Of a DNA stretch of 64,000 nt, positions 9,168 through 17,617 are shown one piece after another. Source of the stretch: Bifidobacterium sp. ESL0745 (GTDB lineage Bacteria > Actinomycetota > Actinomycetes > Actinomycetales > Bifidobacteriaceae); the NCBI RefSeq assembly GCF_029433335.1, contig NZ_JAQTHX010000002.1, positions 1 through 64,000 on the forward strand. The letters are read 5' to 3'. The position numbers and the translations under genes were made by a program. A model generated the notes under the pieces. That model saw only the letters and a program-made list of their open reading frames with translations. It did not search any database and was not told the DNA's origin. Position 1 is the first letter of the stretch. Each line of letters begins with the position of its first letter.

Positions 9168-10497
9168 TTACTGAAGTTTCTGCCCCAGCTCTGGAGGCTT
9201 CATGAACATCGTCATATACCACGGCAAATCAATGACGGACTCGTTCTTTTCTTCGCGCTTCACATTGCTGTTACAAAGCACCAAACCGGAGTCAAGCTTC
9301 CATTCTTTGCCAGCGAGCAATTTATCGAGTGCGGCATGAGCGGTGAAGTCCTTTCCGGATTTCGCCTCGATCGGTATGATGTCGCCACCACGTTGCATCA
9401 GAAAATCTACTTCACCGATCTTCGCCTTACCGAAATAGAAAAGATCGAAACCATTTGCCGTCAATTCTTGCGCGACGAAATTCTCAAGCGAACTGCCCCA
9501 ATTTACCCCTAGATTGCCCTGCAGAATCTCGAATGCCGTCGATCCGGCACTGGCCGCGCTCAACAACCCGGCATCGCATAGAAACACTTTCATCAAACTA
9601 TGCTTTTCGTTGAGTTTGAGCGGATAAATGGGCTCGGAAACGTTCCGGCACGGAAGCACGACGCCCACATCGGCCAGCCACATGAAATCGCTGGCATAAC
9701 GTTCCATACGCGCGGTTTTCGACAAATCCGCCAAGACGAAACGCTTGTTTTTCTTATTAAGCTGCGAAGGTACGGCGTCAAAAATCGATTTGATATGCAT
9801 GCGGCCAGCACTGGTATCGGCGTATTTGCCGATATCCTGACGATACAACGACAAAATATCACGCTGCACATTAATCACTGCCGTCACATCGTTCGTTTCA
9901 ACAAACGCACAAACCGCCGCAGGCATGCCACCAACGACCATATAGTAAGGAAAAAGCGACATCAGACGCTGGTGAATGACTTTCGCCACCGGCCGCGATT
10001 CTTTGAATGCACCCTCGGCCTCATCTATGACCGATTGCTGAATCCCGTTCGCCCAATAGAACTCCTGCAGCGTCAACGGATACATCGTCAAATGCTCCTC
10101 GTAACCGACCGGGTACGAAGGCACTTCCTTATACGAGACCCCCAGCAATGAGCCCGATTCGATGTAGTCGAAGCGACCATCAGATGGCCGTTCGCGCACG
10201 CGGGCACTCCTGAATCTCATCGAGGAAAATCAGCGTCTCGCCGGGGATGAATGGCTTATCCGAGTAGACCGACAGGTTGGCAATAAGGGTATCTGCATTA
10301 AGATCTCCCTCAAAAACGGTTTTGGCGCTGGGAGTCTCAATGAAATTGATTTCCAGAAAGACCTGGTAGTTCGCTTTCGCGAATTGCCGAACAAGATAGG
10401 TCTTGCCCACCTGCCGAGCGCCATCAATCAGCAACGCACGACGCTGTGGGTTATTACGCCATTGGCCCAAGCGCCTTTCCGCCAATCGTTGCAACAT
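9168..10497 (-). pseudogene. AAA ATPase with DUF4143 domain, broken by internal deletion/frameshift
   Basis: The N-terminal part starts at ATG 10497 (MLQRLAERRLGQWRN) and carries Walker A GARQVGKTYLVRQF and Walker B LIFLDEIQECPRARTAI, then stops near 10200. The family sequence resumes in a different frame at DGRFDYIESGSLLGVSYKEV and continues through the DUF4143 region to 9168, including the nuclease-like C-terminal stretch EVDFLMQRGGDIIPIEAKSG. The junction lacks about a dozen bases normally coding the link between the P-loop half and the GRFDYI segment. An intact relative lies at 50478-51680. The family (COG1373) is common in anaerobes and its role is unknown. Sequencing error is less likely because a block seems missing rather than one base. 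Confidence 0.78.
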
Positions 10498-10515
10498 CAA
10501 TGTTTCACCCCTATC

Positions 10516-10593
10516 TTGCGACGTTTTTTGCATTTGCCGATGGTCACTTTGCGACGTTTTATGAATTTCAACCAAGGTGTTTTGCGACGTTTT
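10516..10593 (-). repeat. Three 12-bp direct repeats at 33-bp spacing upstream of the DUF4143 ATPase
   Basis: On the minus strand AAAACGTCGCAA occurs three times, at 10593-10582, 10560-10549 and 10527-10516. The spacing is exactly 33 bp, about three helical turns. The last copy ends 18 bp before the ATG at 10497. The words between the copies differ. Placement fits binding sites for a regulator, possibly the ATPase itself. Confidence 0.8.
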
Positions 10594-10631
10594 ATACAAA
10601 ATAGAGAAGCTTTTTCTTCCTATAAAACAAA

Positions 10632-10666
10632 GTTGCCGATCTCGCCCTAGCAGCAAGATCGGCAAC
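10632..10666 (-). terminator. Terminator of the fructoside ABC operon
   Basis: Inverted arms GTTGCCGATCT (10632-10642) and AGATCGGCAAC (10656-10666) lie just after the permease stop at 10693. On the minus strand they are followed by TTTGTTTT. Confidence 0.8.
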
Positions 10667-10692
10667 CAAACATTATTGGAACATGATTACGG

Positions 10693-11529
10693 CTATCCCT
10701 TAACAGCTCCGGCCAGCACACCCTTGATGATGTACTTCTGGCAGAAGAGGTAGAAGATCACGATGGGGATGATCGCCAAAATCAGGCAGGCCATCATGGC
10801 TCCCATATCTATTGAGCCATAACCACCCTTGAGATATTGAATGGCGATGGAAATGGTCTTGTACTTGCGCATGTCCAAGGTCAAATAGGGAAGCAAGAAG
10901 TCGTTCCATATCCACATGGCTTCGAGAATCGCTACGGAGACGATCGACGGACGCATGATCGGTACGACGATCTGGAAGAAGATACGCGGTACTGAAGCGC
11001 CGTCGATCATGGCTGATTCCTCAAGCTCTTCGGGAATGCCTTTTACGGTGCCGGTGAAAATAAACACCGCAAGACCGGCCCCGAAGCCGAGGTAGACGAT
11101 CCACAAGCCCCAAGGCGTGTTCAGCCCGATCATGTCGGCCAACTTGGAAAGCGTGAACATGACCATCTGGAACGGCACGATCATATTGAACAGGAAGAGC
11201 ATATACAACGCCTTCGCCACCCAATTGTTGACGCGGACGATCCACCAGGCGCACATCGAGGTGCAGATGAGAATAAGGATGACGGAACCGACGGTAACCA
11301 CCACGGTCCAGCCGAAACTGGCAAACAGATCGGTCTGCTCGACGCCGCGCCGGTAGTTGTCCAACCCAACGAACATCTTGCCGCGCGGAATCGCGAACGT
11401 GTCGTGCGAGATGTAGGCCTTCTGCTTGAACGAATTGATCAGCACCAATACGATGGGGAAAATCCAAACCAACGATACGAGGGTGAAAAACACCGTCCAA
11501 ATCCATGGATGTTTGACTTTGTCACTCAT
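10693..11529 (-). CDS. Carbohydrate ABC transporter permease (MalG-like)
   Basis: The 278-residue inner-membrane protein has six predicted helices and the permease EAA loop (EELEESAMIDGASVPRIFFQIVVPIMRPS, residues ~190-218) that contacts the ATPase. It belongs to the CUT1 class, usually importing oligosaccharides. Its ATG overlaps the stop of the upstream permease (ATGA), so the two are translationally coupled. It is the last gene of a binding protein-permease-permease unit next to a GH32 gene, which suggests a fructose-containing oligosaccharide as substrate. No ATPase gene is present; in bifidobacteria and streptomycetes a shared MsiK-type ATPase serves many such importers. Confidence 0.9.
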   Translation of the reverse strand: MSDKVKHPWIWTVFFTLVSLVWIFPIVLVLINSFKQKAYISHDTFAIPRGKMFVGLDNYRRGVEQTDLFASFGWTVVVTVGSVILILICTSMCAWWIVRVNNWVAKALYMLFLFNMIVPFQMVMFTLSKLADMIGLNTPWGLWIVYLGFGAGLAVFIFTGTVKGIPEELEESAMIDGASVPRIFFQIVVPIMRPSIVSVAILEAMWIWNDFLLPYLTLDMRKYKTISIAIQYLKGGYGSIDMGAMMACLILAIIPIVIFYLFCQKYIIKGVLAGAVKG

Positions 11530-12380
11530 GCTGCGATCTCCCTACTTGTGGTAAGCCGGTTCTGTATGACAGCGATAATGGCCACGATGATGAAGAAGAT
11601 GACCGCCTTGGCCTGGCCGACGCCCTCGAACCCAGCGCGCCCGTAGAAGGTGCGGTAGATGTTCAGGGCCAGCAGTTCAGACTTGTTGGACGGGGCACCA
11701 TTGGTCAACGCCAAGTTCTGATCGAACATCTTGAAGCCATTGGTGATGGTGAGGAAGGTGCAGACGGTAATCGACGGCATCATCAACGGCAAGGTGACAT
11801 CGAACAACGTCTGACGACCGTTCGCACCATCAACGTGCGCGGCCTCGATCACGTCGCCGGGAAGCGCCTGCAAACCGGCGATGTAAATGATCATCATGTA
11901 GCCAATCTGCTGCCAGCAGTAAAGCATGACCATGCCCCAGAAACCGTAGGTGCCAGAGTAGGTGATCGACCTACCCCACTTGGCCAGTATGCCGTTCAAC
12001 AGCAGCAGCCAGACATAGCCCAGGATGATGCCACCGATGAGATTAGGCATGAAGAAGATCGAGCGGAAAATCGTCGCGCCGTGAATTGCTTTGGTGAGCA
12101 TATATGCCACCGAAAATGCGATAATGTTGACAATCAGCGTGGTGATAATGGTGAAAGCGATCGTGTACCACATGGCGTGCCAAAACTCCGGGTCGCTCAA
12201 CGCCTTGGAATAGTTCGAGAAGCCGATGAACTTCGCATCGGTGACGGTGCTGAACTTGCACAGACTCAGATAGATACCCATAACGAAGGGCACTACAAAG
12301 CCGATGATAAAAGCAGCAAACGTAGGAAGCGCAAACAACGCCCACCACCTGCGGATGCTTTTACCCGCCATTGAAATCAT
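11526..12380 (-). CDS. Carbohydrate ABC transporter permease (MalF-like)
   Basis: The 284-residue membrane protein has about six hydrophobic helices (the first is WALFALPTFAAFIIGFVVPF) and the EAA loop DVIEAAHVDGANGRQTLFDVTLP near residues 190-212. It pairs with the following MalG-like permease to form the CUT1 channel. The ATG at 12380 follows GGAGG with five bases between, a strong site. It is very similar to the permease at 20512-21369, so the two cassettes probably arose by duplication or share recent ancestry. Confidence 0.9.
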   Translation of the reverse strand: MISMAGKSIRRWWALFALPTFAAFIIGFVVPFVMGIYLSLCKFSTVTDAKFIGFSNYSKALSDPEFWHAMWYTIAFTIITTLIVNIIAFSVAYMLTKAIHGATIFRSIFFMPNLIGGIILGYVWLLLLNGILAKWGRSITYSGTYGFWGMVMLYCWQQIGYMMIIYIAGLQALPGDVIEAAHVDGANGRQTLFDVTLPLMMPSITVCTFLTITNGFKMFDQNLALTNGAPSNKSELLALNIYRTFYGRAGFEGVGQAKAVIFFIIVAIIAVIQNRLTTSREIAA

Positions 12381-12421
12381 TGCAACCTCCTAGATTTGCT
12401 ATTTGTTTACATAGCAAGAAT

Positions 12422-12491
12422 GACGGCAGGCCATTGAAGCAGGAGACTTCCATCTTTTCGTCTCGTCCAACAGTCTCGACAACCTGCCGTC
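12422..12491 (-). promoter_or_regulatory. Inverted repeat between binding protein and permease genes
   Basis: Nine-base arms at 12422-12430 and 12483-12491 pair perfectly (minus strand GACGGCAGG ... CCTGCCGTC) across a 52-base spacer. A hairpin here could protect the binding-protein mRNA 3' end and lower permease expression. The second ABC cassette has a hairpin in the same place. Confidence 0.5.
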
Positions 12492-12503
12492 CATAGGCCC
12501 AGA

Positions 12504-13826
12504 TCAGTGGGTCGACTTGTACTCCTTGGCCCAGCCGTCGACGAACGCGCTGGTCACCTTGGCCCAGTTGCCGGTGCCTTGGGCATATTCAAGCATCGCG
12601 TTGCCGAGGGATTGCGCCCACTGCTGGCTGGGAAGCGGATAAATCACCGTGTCGTAATCGCCGGCCTTGGCATAGGCGTCATTGGCTCGCTGAATCGGAT
12701 TCTTGGTCTTGTATCCGGCCTTGGCATAGGACTTGAACGGCGTTTCAAAGCCCATGTCATCGGTGAAGATCTTACGGGCCTTATCGTTCTTCAGCACGTA
12801 GTCGAGGAACTGGCGAGTGGCCTTCTTGTCCTTGGCCGAGGAGTTCTTATTGACCGCGAAGTACAGGAAGCTGACCGTCAAGCCTTGCTTCTCCTCGCCG
12901 GGAACGCCCATGTAAATGGGAAGCACACCCATGTCCTTGTCCGGAACCTGCTGGTCTTTGATCTGCGAATAGCCCCAAGAGCCGTTCTGGAGGAAGACCG
13001 CATCGCCCAAGGAGAACTCAGAGTTGGAGTCATCCATGGTCGCGCTGGAAAGCCGGCTCGGCGGGGTGGTGGAATCCTTCAGATAGAGGTCGAAGATGTT
13101 CTTGAAATTCGGCATATACTTGCCGGTCATTGTGGCCGGTTCCGATGTCGTCTTCATGTCACGATATTCGTAATACACCGGAATGTGGGCCAGCTGATCA
13201 CCGAAACGCTTGATGGAGCTGGAATCGAAGCCTGCGGAGCTGAACGCGCCCTTGACTCCGATATCGCCCTTATGGTTCTGAATCTCGTCGGCCACCGTCT
13301 TCAAAGCCTCGAAATTATTGATCTTGTCGACGGACTTGATCGTTGACCACTTGGCGTCGAAATACTTCTTAAGCAGCGCCTTGTTGTAGATGATGCCGTA
13401 ACGCTCCTGGACATATGGCACCGCGCCGATCTTCTGACCATCTTTCAATGCGTATTCCTGATGGTTCAGGTCCTTGTACATGTTGGTGTCGGACATGTCA
13501 TCGTAATAGCTGGTCCAATCCAAGAAATTGTTGTTGTCGACATCGAACAACGTCGGCGCCTCGGATTTGGCGAGCTCACTTTTCAGTGTCTGCTGGCCGT
13601 TGTCGAACGAAGCGGCAGTGACATCGAAACCGATGCCCGTGTCCTTGGTGAATTCCTTGCCCAACTGCTTGAACTGGTCAAGCTGCTCGGGTTTGCCGCT
13701 CAGGAAGTAGACATGCCCTTTGTCCGAGCTCGCGCCCGAACTTGACGATGACCCGCATCCTGCAAACGTGCCGACGCACATCGCCGCCGCGGCCGCGAGC
13801 GCCACTGCCTTCATTACCTTTTTCAT
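12504..13826 (-). CDS. Carbohydrate ABC transporter substrate-binding lipoprotein
   Basis: The 440-residue protein has a lipoprotein signal: charged start MKKVMKAVALAAAAAMC, then a lipobox ending in FAGC at residue ~25, followed by a Ser-rich linker. The mature part is a family 1 (CUT1) binding protein, with features such as GAFSSAGFDSSSIKRFGDQLAH and QNGSWGYSQI. It delivers an oligosaccharide to the two downstream permeases. I chose ATG 13826, which follows GGAGG by four bases, over an upstream in-frame ATG. It strongly resembles the binding protein at 19073-20434 in length and motifs (GVLPIYMGVPGEE against GVLPIYMGIPGEE). Substrate is inferred from the adjacent GH32 gene. Confidence 0.9.
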   Translation of the reverse strand: MKKVMKAVALAAAAAMCVGTFAGCGSSSSSGASSDKGHVYFLSGKPEQLDQFKQLGKEFTKDTGIGFDVTAASFDNGQQTLKSELAKSEAPTLFDVDNNNFLDWTSYYDDMSDTNMYKDLNHQEYALKDGQKIGAVPYVQERYGIIYNKALLKKYFDAKWSTIKSVDKINNFEALKTVADEIQNHKGDIGVKGAFSSAGFDSSSIKRFGDQLAHIPVYYEYRDMKTTSEPATMTGKYMPNFKNIFDLYLKDSTTPPSRLSSATMDDSNSEFSLGDAVFLQNGSWGYSQIKDQQVPDKDMGVLPIYMGVPGEEKQGLTVSFLYFAVNKNSSAKDKKATRQFLDYVLKNDKARKIFTDDMGFETPFKSYAKAGYKTKNPIQRANDAYAKAGDYDTVIYPLPSQQWAQSLGNAMLEYAQGTGNWAKVTSAFVDGWAKEYKSTH

Positions 13827-14026
13827 TTTTCCTCCGATATGTCTAACTGCATTGTTAACAACACTCAATAGGAAGTCCACGCTATTGTGCGCGAGGCTTT
13901 GGCGGGCTCTATCCCACCAAGCAATACAATATTTTCGGCTTCATGCTCCAGCCATGAGGACTTCGGCATCCTTCCCGGCCGGAGCTTTACACCATTTCGT
14001 TTATAAAGCGTTACCGTTTGTTGCCG
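13827..14026. other. Gap between GH32 and binding-protein genes
   Basis: About 200 bp holding an imperfect hairpin (minus strand GCTCCGGCC ... GGCTGGAGC, 13943-13984), a 10-bp palindrome TTGTTAACAA at 13851-13860 close to the binding-protein start, and no gene. It could hold a processing site or an internal promoter for the transporter genes. Confidence 0.4.
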
Positions 14027-15418
14027 TCACCCCTCCTTAATTCCTCGAGCGATGGAGATATTCGCCAAATGCACAGTGCCGTCGGTGACGAACATGCTCA
14101 ACGAATCACCATGGTGGCAATACATGCGCGCGTTCAAGGCAACACCATTGACGTAAAGTGTCGCGATCGTGTCATCAACAACGACTTGGATATGGTATTT
14201 TTTGCCCGCTTCAAGGCCGATCGGGCGTTCAAGCCCGATATTCATGACATTGAACCATTCGTAATTGGGGCTTCCCTCGAAAATGAAACGGTTCTCGTCG
14301 ACCTTGAAGTCGAATTGATAGCTGCGTCCGGTCTCTTCGTTTTCGAAAAGACGAAGACCGAACTGGCGCGTGCCCGGCTCAAAACTGACGTCCGCTTCAA
14401 AAGAGAAGAGATCGCCGCAGTCGCGGGCCAAAACCTTGTTGACACGCTTATAGGGAGCGACGATGTCCGTGCCAGCGATCGGTTCGCGCCGATTAAACGC
14501 GGCCCACAACGTATCAACCGGTCGGCAGCCCAAGGTGCCGTCCTCGCGTTGATAGACCTCATGGGGAACGAAGGTGCCGCCCCACTCGTAGTTTTTGGCA
14601 TCGTCGTTGTTTTCCTTAGTTCCGACCCAGCCGAAGAGGACGCGCTTCCCGTTGGTTTCGAACGTACGACCAGCGTAATAGCCGCTGCCGTCGAAAGCGT
14701 CATCCGCAGGCTTGATCCATGGCCCTTCAAGGCTTTTGGCCATGCGATAGACCATGCCGTGCTTGTCGCTGTATTCGGTGACGATGTGATACCACCAGTC
14801 GCCCATTTTGAACAGGTCCGGCATTTCATGCATCGTAAAGAGGTCAGGCGCCCAGAAATCGCCTTCGAACTTCCAGTTCTTCAGGTCTTTGGAAGTGAAC
14901 TTGACGGTACGCCCGGTCTGCCGAGATTTCGGGCCTATCTTGCGAGCTCCGAGAATCAGCAGATATTGATTATGCTCATCGTCGCGGATCACCCACGGGT
15001 CACGCCAATCGTCAGGGTCATATCCGTCCTGCGGAACAAACGTCAGCTTGTCCTCGGTTTTCTTCCAGTGGTACAGGTCATCGCTCACGGCATGCATCAG
15101 CACCTGCGAAGGTTTGCCTTGCGCCTGAAAATCGCGGTTGTAGCCAGTATAGAAGGCGTGGTACTGGCCTTCGCCCTCGAAAACGCTTCCGGCATAGATG
15201 AACTGGTCCTGCGCGGCGTCGTCTCCACGCGGGATGGCTGTGCCGCAATCCTTGTAATGGACGAAATCCTTCGTCGTGGCTAGAGACCAACCGAAAGGCT
15301 CACCAAAGGGGCCTGGATTGCGTGTATCGCGTTGATGGAAAAGGAAGAAACGGTCGCCTTTGCCGAATGGCATGCAATCGCCAAACCATGTGCCGGGGAA
15401 TTGATAGTACAGCTTCAT
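14027..15418 (-). CDS. Glycoside hydrolase family 32 (beta-fructosidase-like)
   Basis: The 463-residue protein has the five-blade GH32 propeller motifs in order. A nucleophile-region variant is GDCMPF (Asp14), followed by FLFHQRDTRNPGPFGEP. The RDP motif is DWRDPW (Asp140). The acid/base motif HEMPDLF (Glu198) stands in place of the usual ECPDLF. A C-terminal beta-sandwich follows from ~residue 310. There is no signal peptide, so it acts on imported sugar inside the cell. The canonical WMNDPNG motif is replaced, placing the enzyme in a divergent subgroup. ATG 15418 follows GGAAAGG by six bases. It lies between a LacI gene and an ABC importer. Substrate (sucrose, short fructans or another fructoside) is not certain. 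Confidence 0.85.
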   Translation of the reverse strand: MKLYYQFPGTWFGDCMPFGKGDRFFLFHQRDTRNPGPFGEPFGWSLATTKDFVHYKDCGTAIPRGDDAAQDQFIYAGSVFEGEGQYHAFYTGYNRDFQAQGKPSQVLMHAVSDDLYHWKKTEDKLTFVPQDGYDPDDWRDPWVIRDDEHNQYLLILGARKIGPKSRQTGRTVKFTSKDLKNWKFEGDFWAPDLFTMHEMPDLFKMGDWWYHIVTEYSDKHGMVYRMAKSLEGPWIKPADDAFDGSGYYAGRTFETNGKRVLFGWVGTKENNDDAKNYEWGGTFVPHEVYQREDGTLGCRPVDTLWAAFNRREPIAGTDIVAPYKRVNKVLARDCGDLFSFEADVSFEPGTRQFGLRLFENEETGRSYQFDFKVDENRFIFEGSPNYEWFNVMNIGLERPIGLEAGKKYHIQVVVDDTIATLYVNGVALNARMYCHHGDSLSMFVTDGTVHLANISIARGIKEG

Positions 15419-15502
15419 ACCGAACCTTTCCGCGCCACCAGCCTTGGTGATACGCCTCAATGAAGTGCGAGATTTACTGCAAATCTCTTGTCTTGTTTAT
15501 AT

Positions 15503-15530
15503 TTAATCGCTTAAGCATTTAAGCGATTAA
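15503..15530. promoter_or_regulatory. Large LacI-type palindromic operator upstream of GH32
   Basis: Perfect 12-base arms TTAATCGCTTAA and TTAAGCGATTAA flank GCAT. Each arm is itself of the form TTAAnCGnTTAA, the shape of a LacI-family site, so two sites may face each other. It lies 85 bp upstream of the GH32 start and just upstream of a TATAAA-like element, a place where a repressor would block transcription. The adjacent LacI gene is the likely partner. Confidence 0.8.
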
Positions 15531-15595
15531 TCAATATGATAGCACGTATGAATTACTTGTCAAACTCGATTACCGGCAACGCCGAAAGGCAAGAA

Positions 15596-16708
15596 TTACC
15601 GCCGATTTTGCGCTATGGAATCCCTGATGACCGCCGGGCAAGCAACCTTCAATATGGCTTTGCAAGACCTTGCGGGACGTTCCGGTCCGCCAACACCATC
15701 CGATTGACGAACATCGGGACGAGCCGCATCGTTCGTTCCGGCGACGCCGGCATCTTCTTCGCCGCCGGAAACGCCATCGTCGCGTTCAAGAAGCATGCGG
15801 ACACCCAGCTTGCCCAAATCGTATTGCGGCAAGCCGACCGTGGTCAATGCCGGATGAAGATGGGCTGAGATGACCTCCTGGTTGTCGAAACCGACCAAAG
15901 AAATGTCGTCGGGGACGTGCAGCCCTCGTTCGTGCAACGCATCGTAGAGACCCATGGCAAGACGATCGTTATGGCAGAACGCCGCTGTGGCATGGGTTGC
16001 GAGCAAAGCATCGGCAGCGCCGTATCCACCTTCCTGGTCCGCATACGCGCTGATGACCAATGAAGGGTCGAAGTCAATCCCCGCCGCCTGCAAGGCATCG
16101 CGATATCCCGCGAGGCGCCCCACCGAATCCGGCTTCGAGTTTGGGTGTTTGAGGTAGGCGATGCGACGGTGACCGGCTTTCAGCAACAGTTCCGTCGCCT
16201 CGCGGCCGCCTTGGCGCTCGTCCGGCACCACCGCGCGAAAATCGTGGGCTTTGTCAAAACAGTTCACCAAAACGGTGTTGTCCGGCGAAAAACCCTTCAA
16301 CGGAGTGATTTCCTGATGGATCCAGCTCGAATAGATAATGCCCTCGACCTGGTGCTCCATCATGAAATCAAATGCCGAACGCTCGATGGATTCTTTGCCG
16401 CCAGTGTCGACTATCAACAGAATCTTATTGTGGCGCCATGCCTCATCCTGTGCACCACGAATCACTTGACCTGCGAAAGGAGAAGTCGCCACATCATCGC
16501 TGATGAAGCCGATAAGCGACGACGACCCTTGCGCCAACCCCTTGGCCAACGCATTAGGATGGTAACCGAGCTTTTCCGCGACCTTACGAACTTTCTTCCG
16601 TGTCGCTTCGGGAATGCGAACGTCGCGCTTGTCATTTACGGCCCACGACACCGTGGCTGTGGAGACGCCTGCGGCCTTGGCCACATCCTGCAGCGTTACT
16701 TTTCCCAT
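15596..16708 (-). CDS. LacI-family transcriptional regulator (fructoside cassette)
   Basis: The 370-residue repressor has an N-terminal helix-turn-helix and hinge (VTLQDVAKAAGVSTATVSWAVN, residues ~4-25) and a periplasmic-binding-protein-like effector domain with DDISLVGFDNQEV near 290. Effector binding would release it from operators such as 15503-15530. The ATG at 16708 gives the usual LacI start; no strong ribosome site is visible, and a GTG at 16720 is an alternative. The last ~50 residues look unlike the family: a different frame between about 15680 and 15740 encodes MRLVPMFVNR, a normal C-terminal strand, suggesting paired indels (see findings). Confidence 0.88.
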   Translation of the reverse strand: MGKVTLQDVAKAAGVSTATVSWAVNDKRDVRIPEATRKKVRKVAEKLGYHPNALAKGLAQGSSSLIGFISDDVATSPFAGQVIRGAQDEAWRHNKILLIVDTGGKESIERSAFDFMMEHQVEGIIYSSWIHQEITPLKGFSPDNTVLVNCFDKAHDFRAVVPDERQGGREATELLLKAGHRRIAYLKHPNSKPDSVGRLAGYRDALQAAGIDFDPSLVISAYADQEGGYGAADALLATHATAAFCHNDRLAMGLYDALHERGLHVPDDISLVGFDNQEVISAHLHPALTTVGLPQYDLGKLGVRMLLERDDGVSGGEEDAGVAGTNDAARPDVRQSDGVGGPERPARSCKAILKVACPAVIRDSIAQNRR

Positions 16709-16762
16709 AATTTCAAACACACCCGCCCACGTCGGTTCCCGTCACATTCGCAACAAACAACC

Positions 16763-16789
16763 TATTAAAACGAAAACGGCGACACGCCG
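16763..16789 (-). terminator. Terminator after DUF624 gene
   Basis: On the minus strand CGGCG-TGT-CGCCG (16789-16777) is followed by TTTTCGTTTT. It separates the DUF624 gene from the LacI gene downstream. Confidence 0.65.
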
Positions 16790-16832
16790 CCTTCCGTGCG
16801 CATCAAGAATATAACAGCGTCTCTAAAAGTCA

Positions 16833-17474
16833 TCAATCTGCCTTTTGGTCAATTTTACGCTGCTTCAAATCATCGGATCGGACATATTTGGCAAACACCC
16901 GTTCCAACAACGGGATATGGACCATGACCATCGAACCATAGCCGAAGACAATGAGCAGAAACTCGCCTTGCGGCATATAGAACCAAGAAGCGACGACGAG
17001 ACCGATGAACACCACGTCGATTGCCAAGAGACCAAGCGTGTAGCCAATATAAGCGACGCCAAACACAAATGCGTTCTTCAACGTCGTCAGGAAAGAGTTC
17101 TCGAAACGCGCTTGAAGCGCCCAAACCCATTCGAAGCCAATCGCCCAGATAATGGTGAGCGCAAATTTCGGGATGAGCAACGGCGTTATTTGCAATACAA
17201 TCCAGCTATAGGCAAGCGCTGCACCGGTCAGACCGAAGACGAGCCAGAGCTCGGTGGCACGCACGAAATTGCTTTTGAACGCCTTGAAATAGTTGGCCGT
17301 CGCATGTCCCTCGCCGATCAGGACGCGACGGCTTGCGTCATGCCCGGCGGCAAGGGCGGCACCGATGGTGACGATCGGAATCGAAGTAAGAAGCATGAGA
17401 ATGTTAATCCATACGGCATCGGTCAGATCGGACAGCCCCCGCATAAACCGCGAATCCGGCGACAAGAACCCCAT
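16833..17474 (-). CDS. DUF624 (YesL-family) membrane protein
   Basis: This 213-residue protein has five to six hydrophobic segments (such as AVWINILMLLTSIPIVTIGAAL and LGLLAIDVVFIGLVVASWF) and the family pattern GHDASRRVLIGEGHATANYFKAFKSNF. YesL/DUF624 proteins lie very often beside carbohydrate ABC importers and LacI genes, as here. Their biochemical role is unknown, and an accessory part in transport is only inferred from neighbourhood. ATG 17474 follows AAAGGAG. Length is normal. It lies between two LacI genes on the same strand and ends at its own terminator. Confidence 0.85.
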   Translation of the reverse strand: MGFLSPDSRFMRGLSDLTDAVWINILMLLTSIPIVTIGAALAAGHDASRRVLIGEGHATANYFKAFKSNFVRATELWLVFGLTGAALAYSWIVLQITPLLIPKFALTIIWAIGFEWVWALQARFENSFLTTLKNAFVFGVAYIGYTLGLLAIDVVFIGLVVASWFYMPQGEFLLIVFGYGSMVMVHIPLLERVFAKYVRSDDLKQRKIDQKAD

Positions 17475-17617
17475 CGCACATCTCCTTTGTCATTTGAATT
17501 GTACTGATTGCAAAGATAAACGAACGCCGTGCCCGGCCTAAGCTCAAAGCTACAATCTCACCCCGTATAACCCATTACAAACTCAACCACAAACGGCAAA
17601 CCGGAAGGCTGAAACCG

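Noticed and set aside
10498..10665. N-terminal extension of the broken ATPase containing KTSQ three times at 11-residue intervals
   Set aside because: The repeats are in frame only because the period is 33 bp. The family N-terminus starts at ATG 10497, and the paralogue's upstream repeats are not in frame, so a DNA-level role is more likely.
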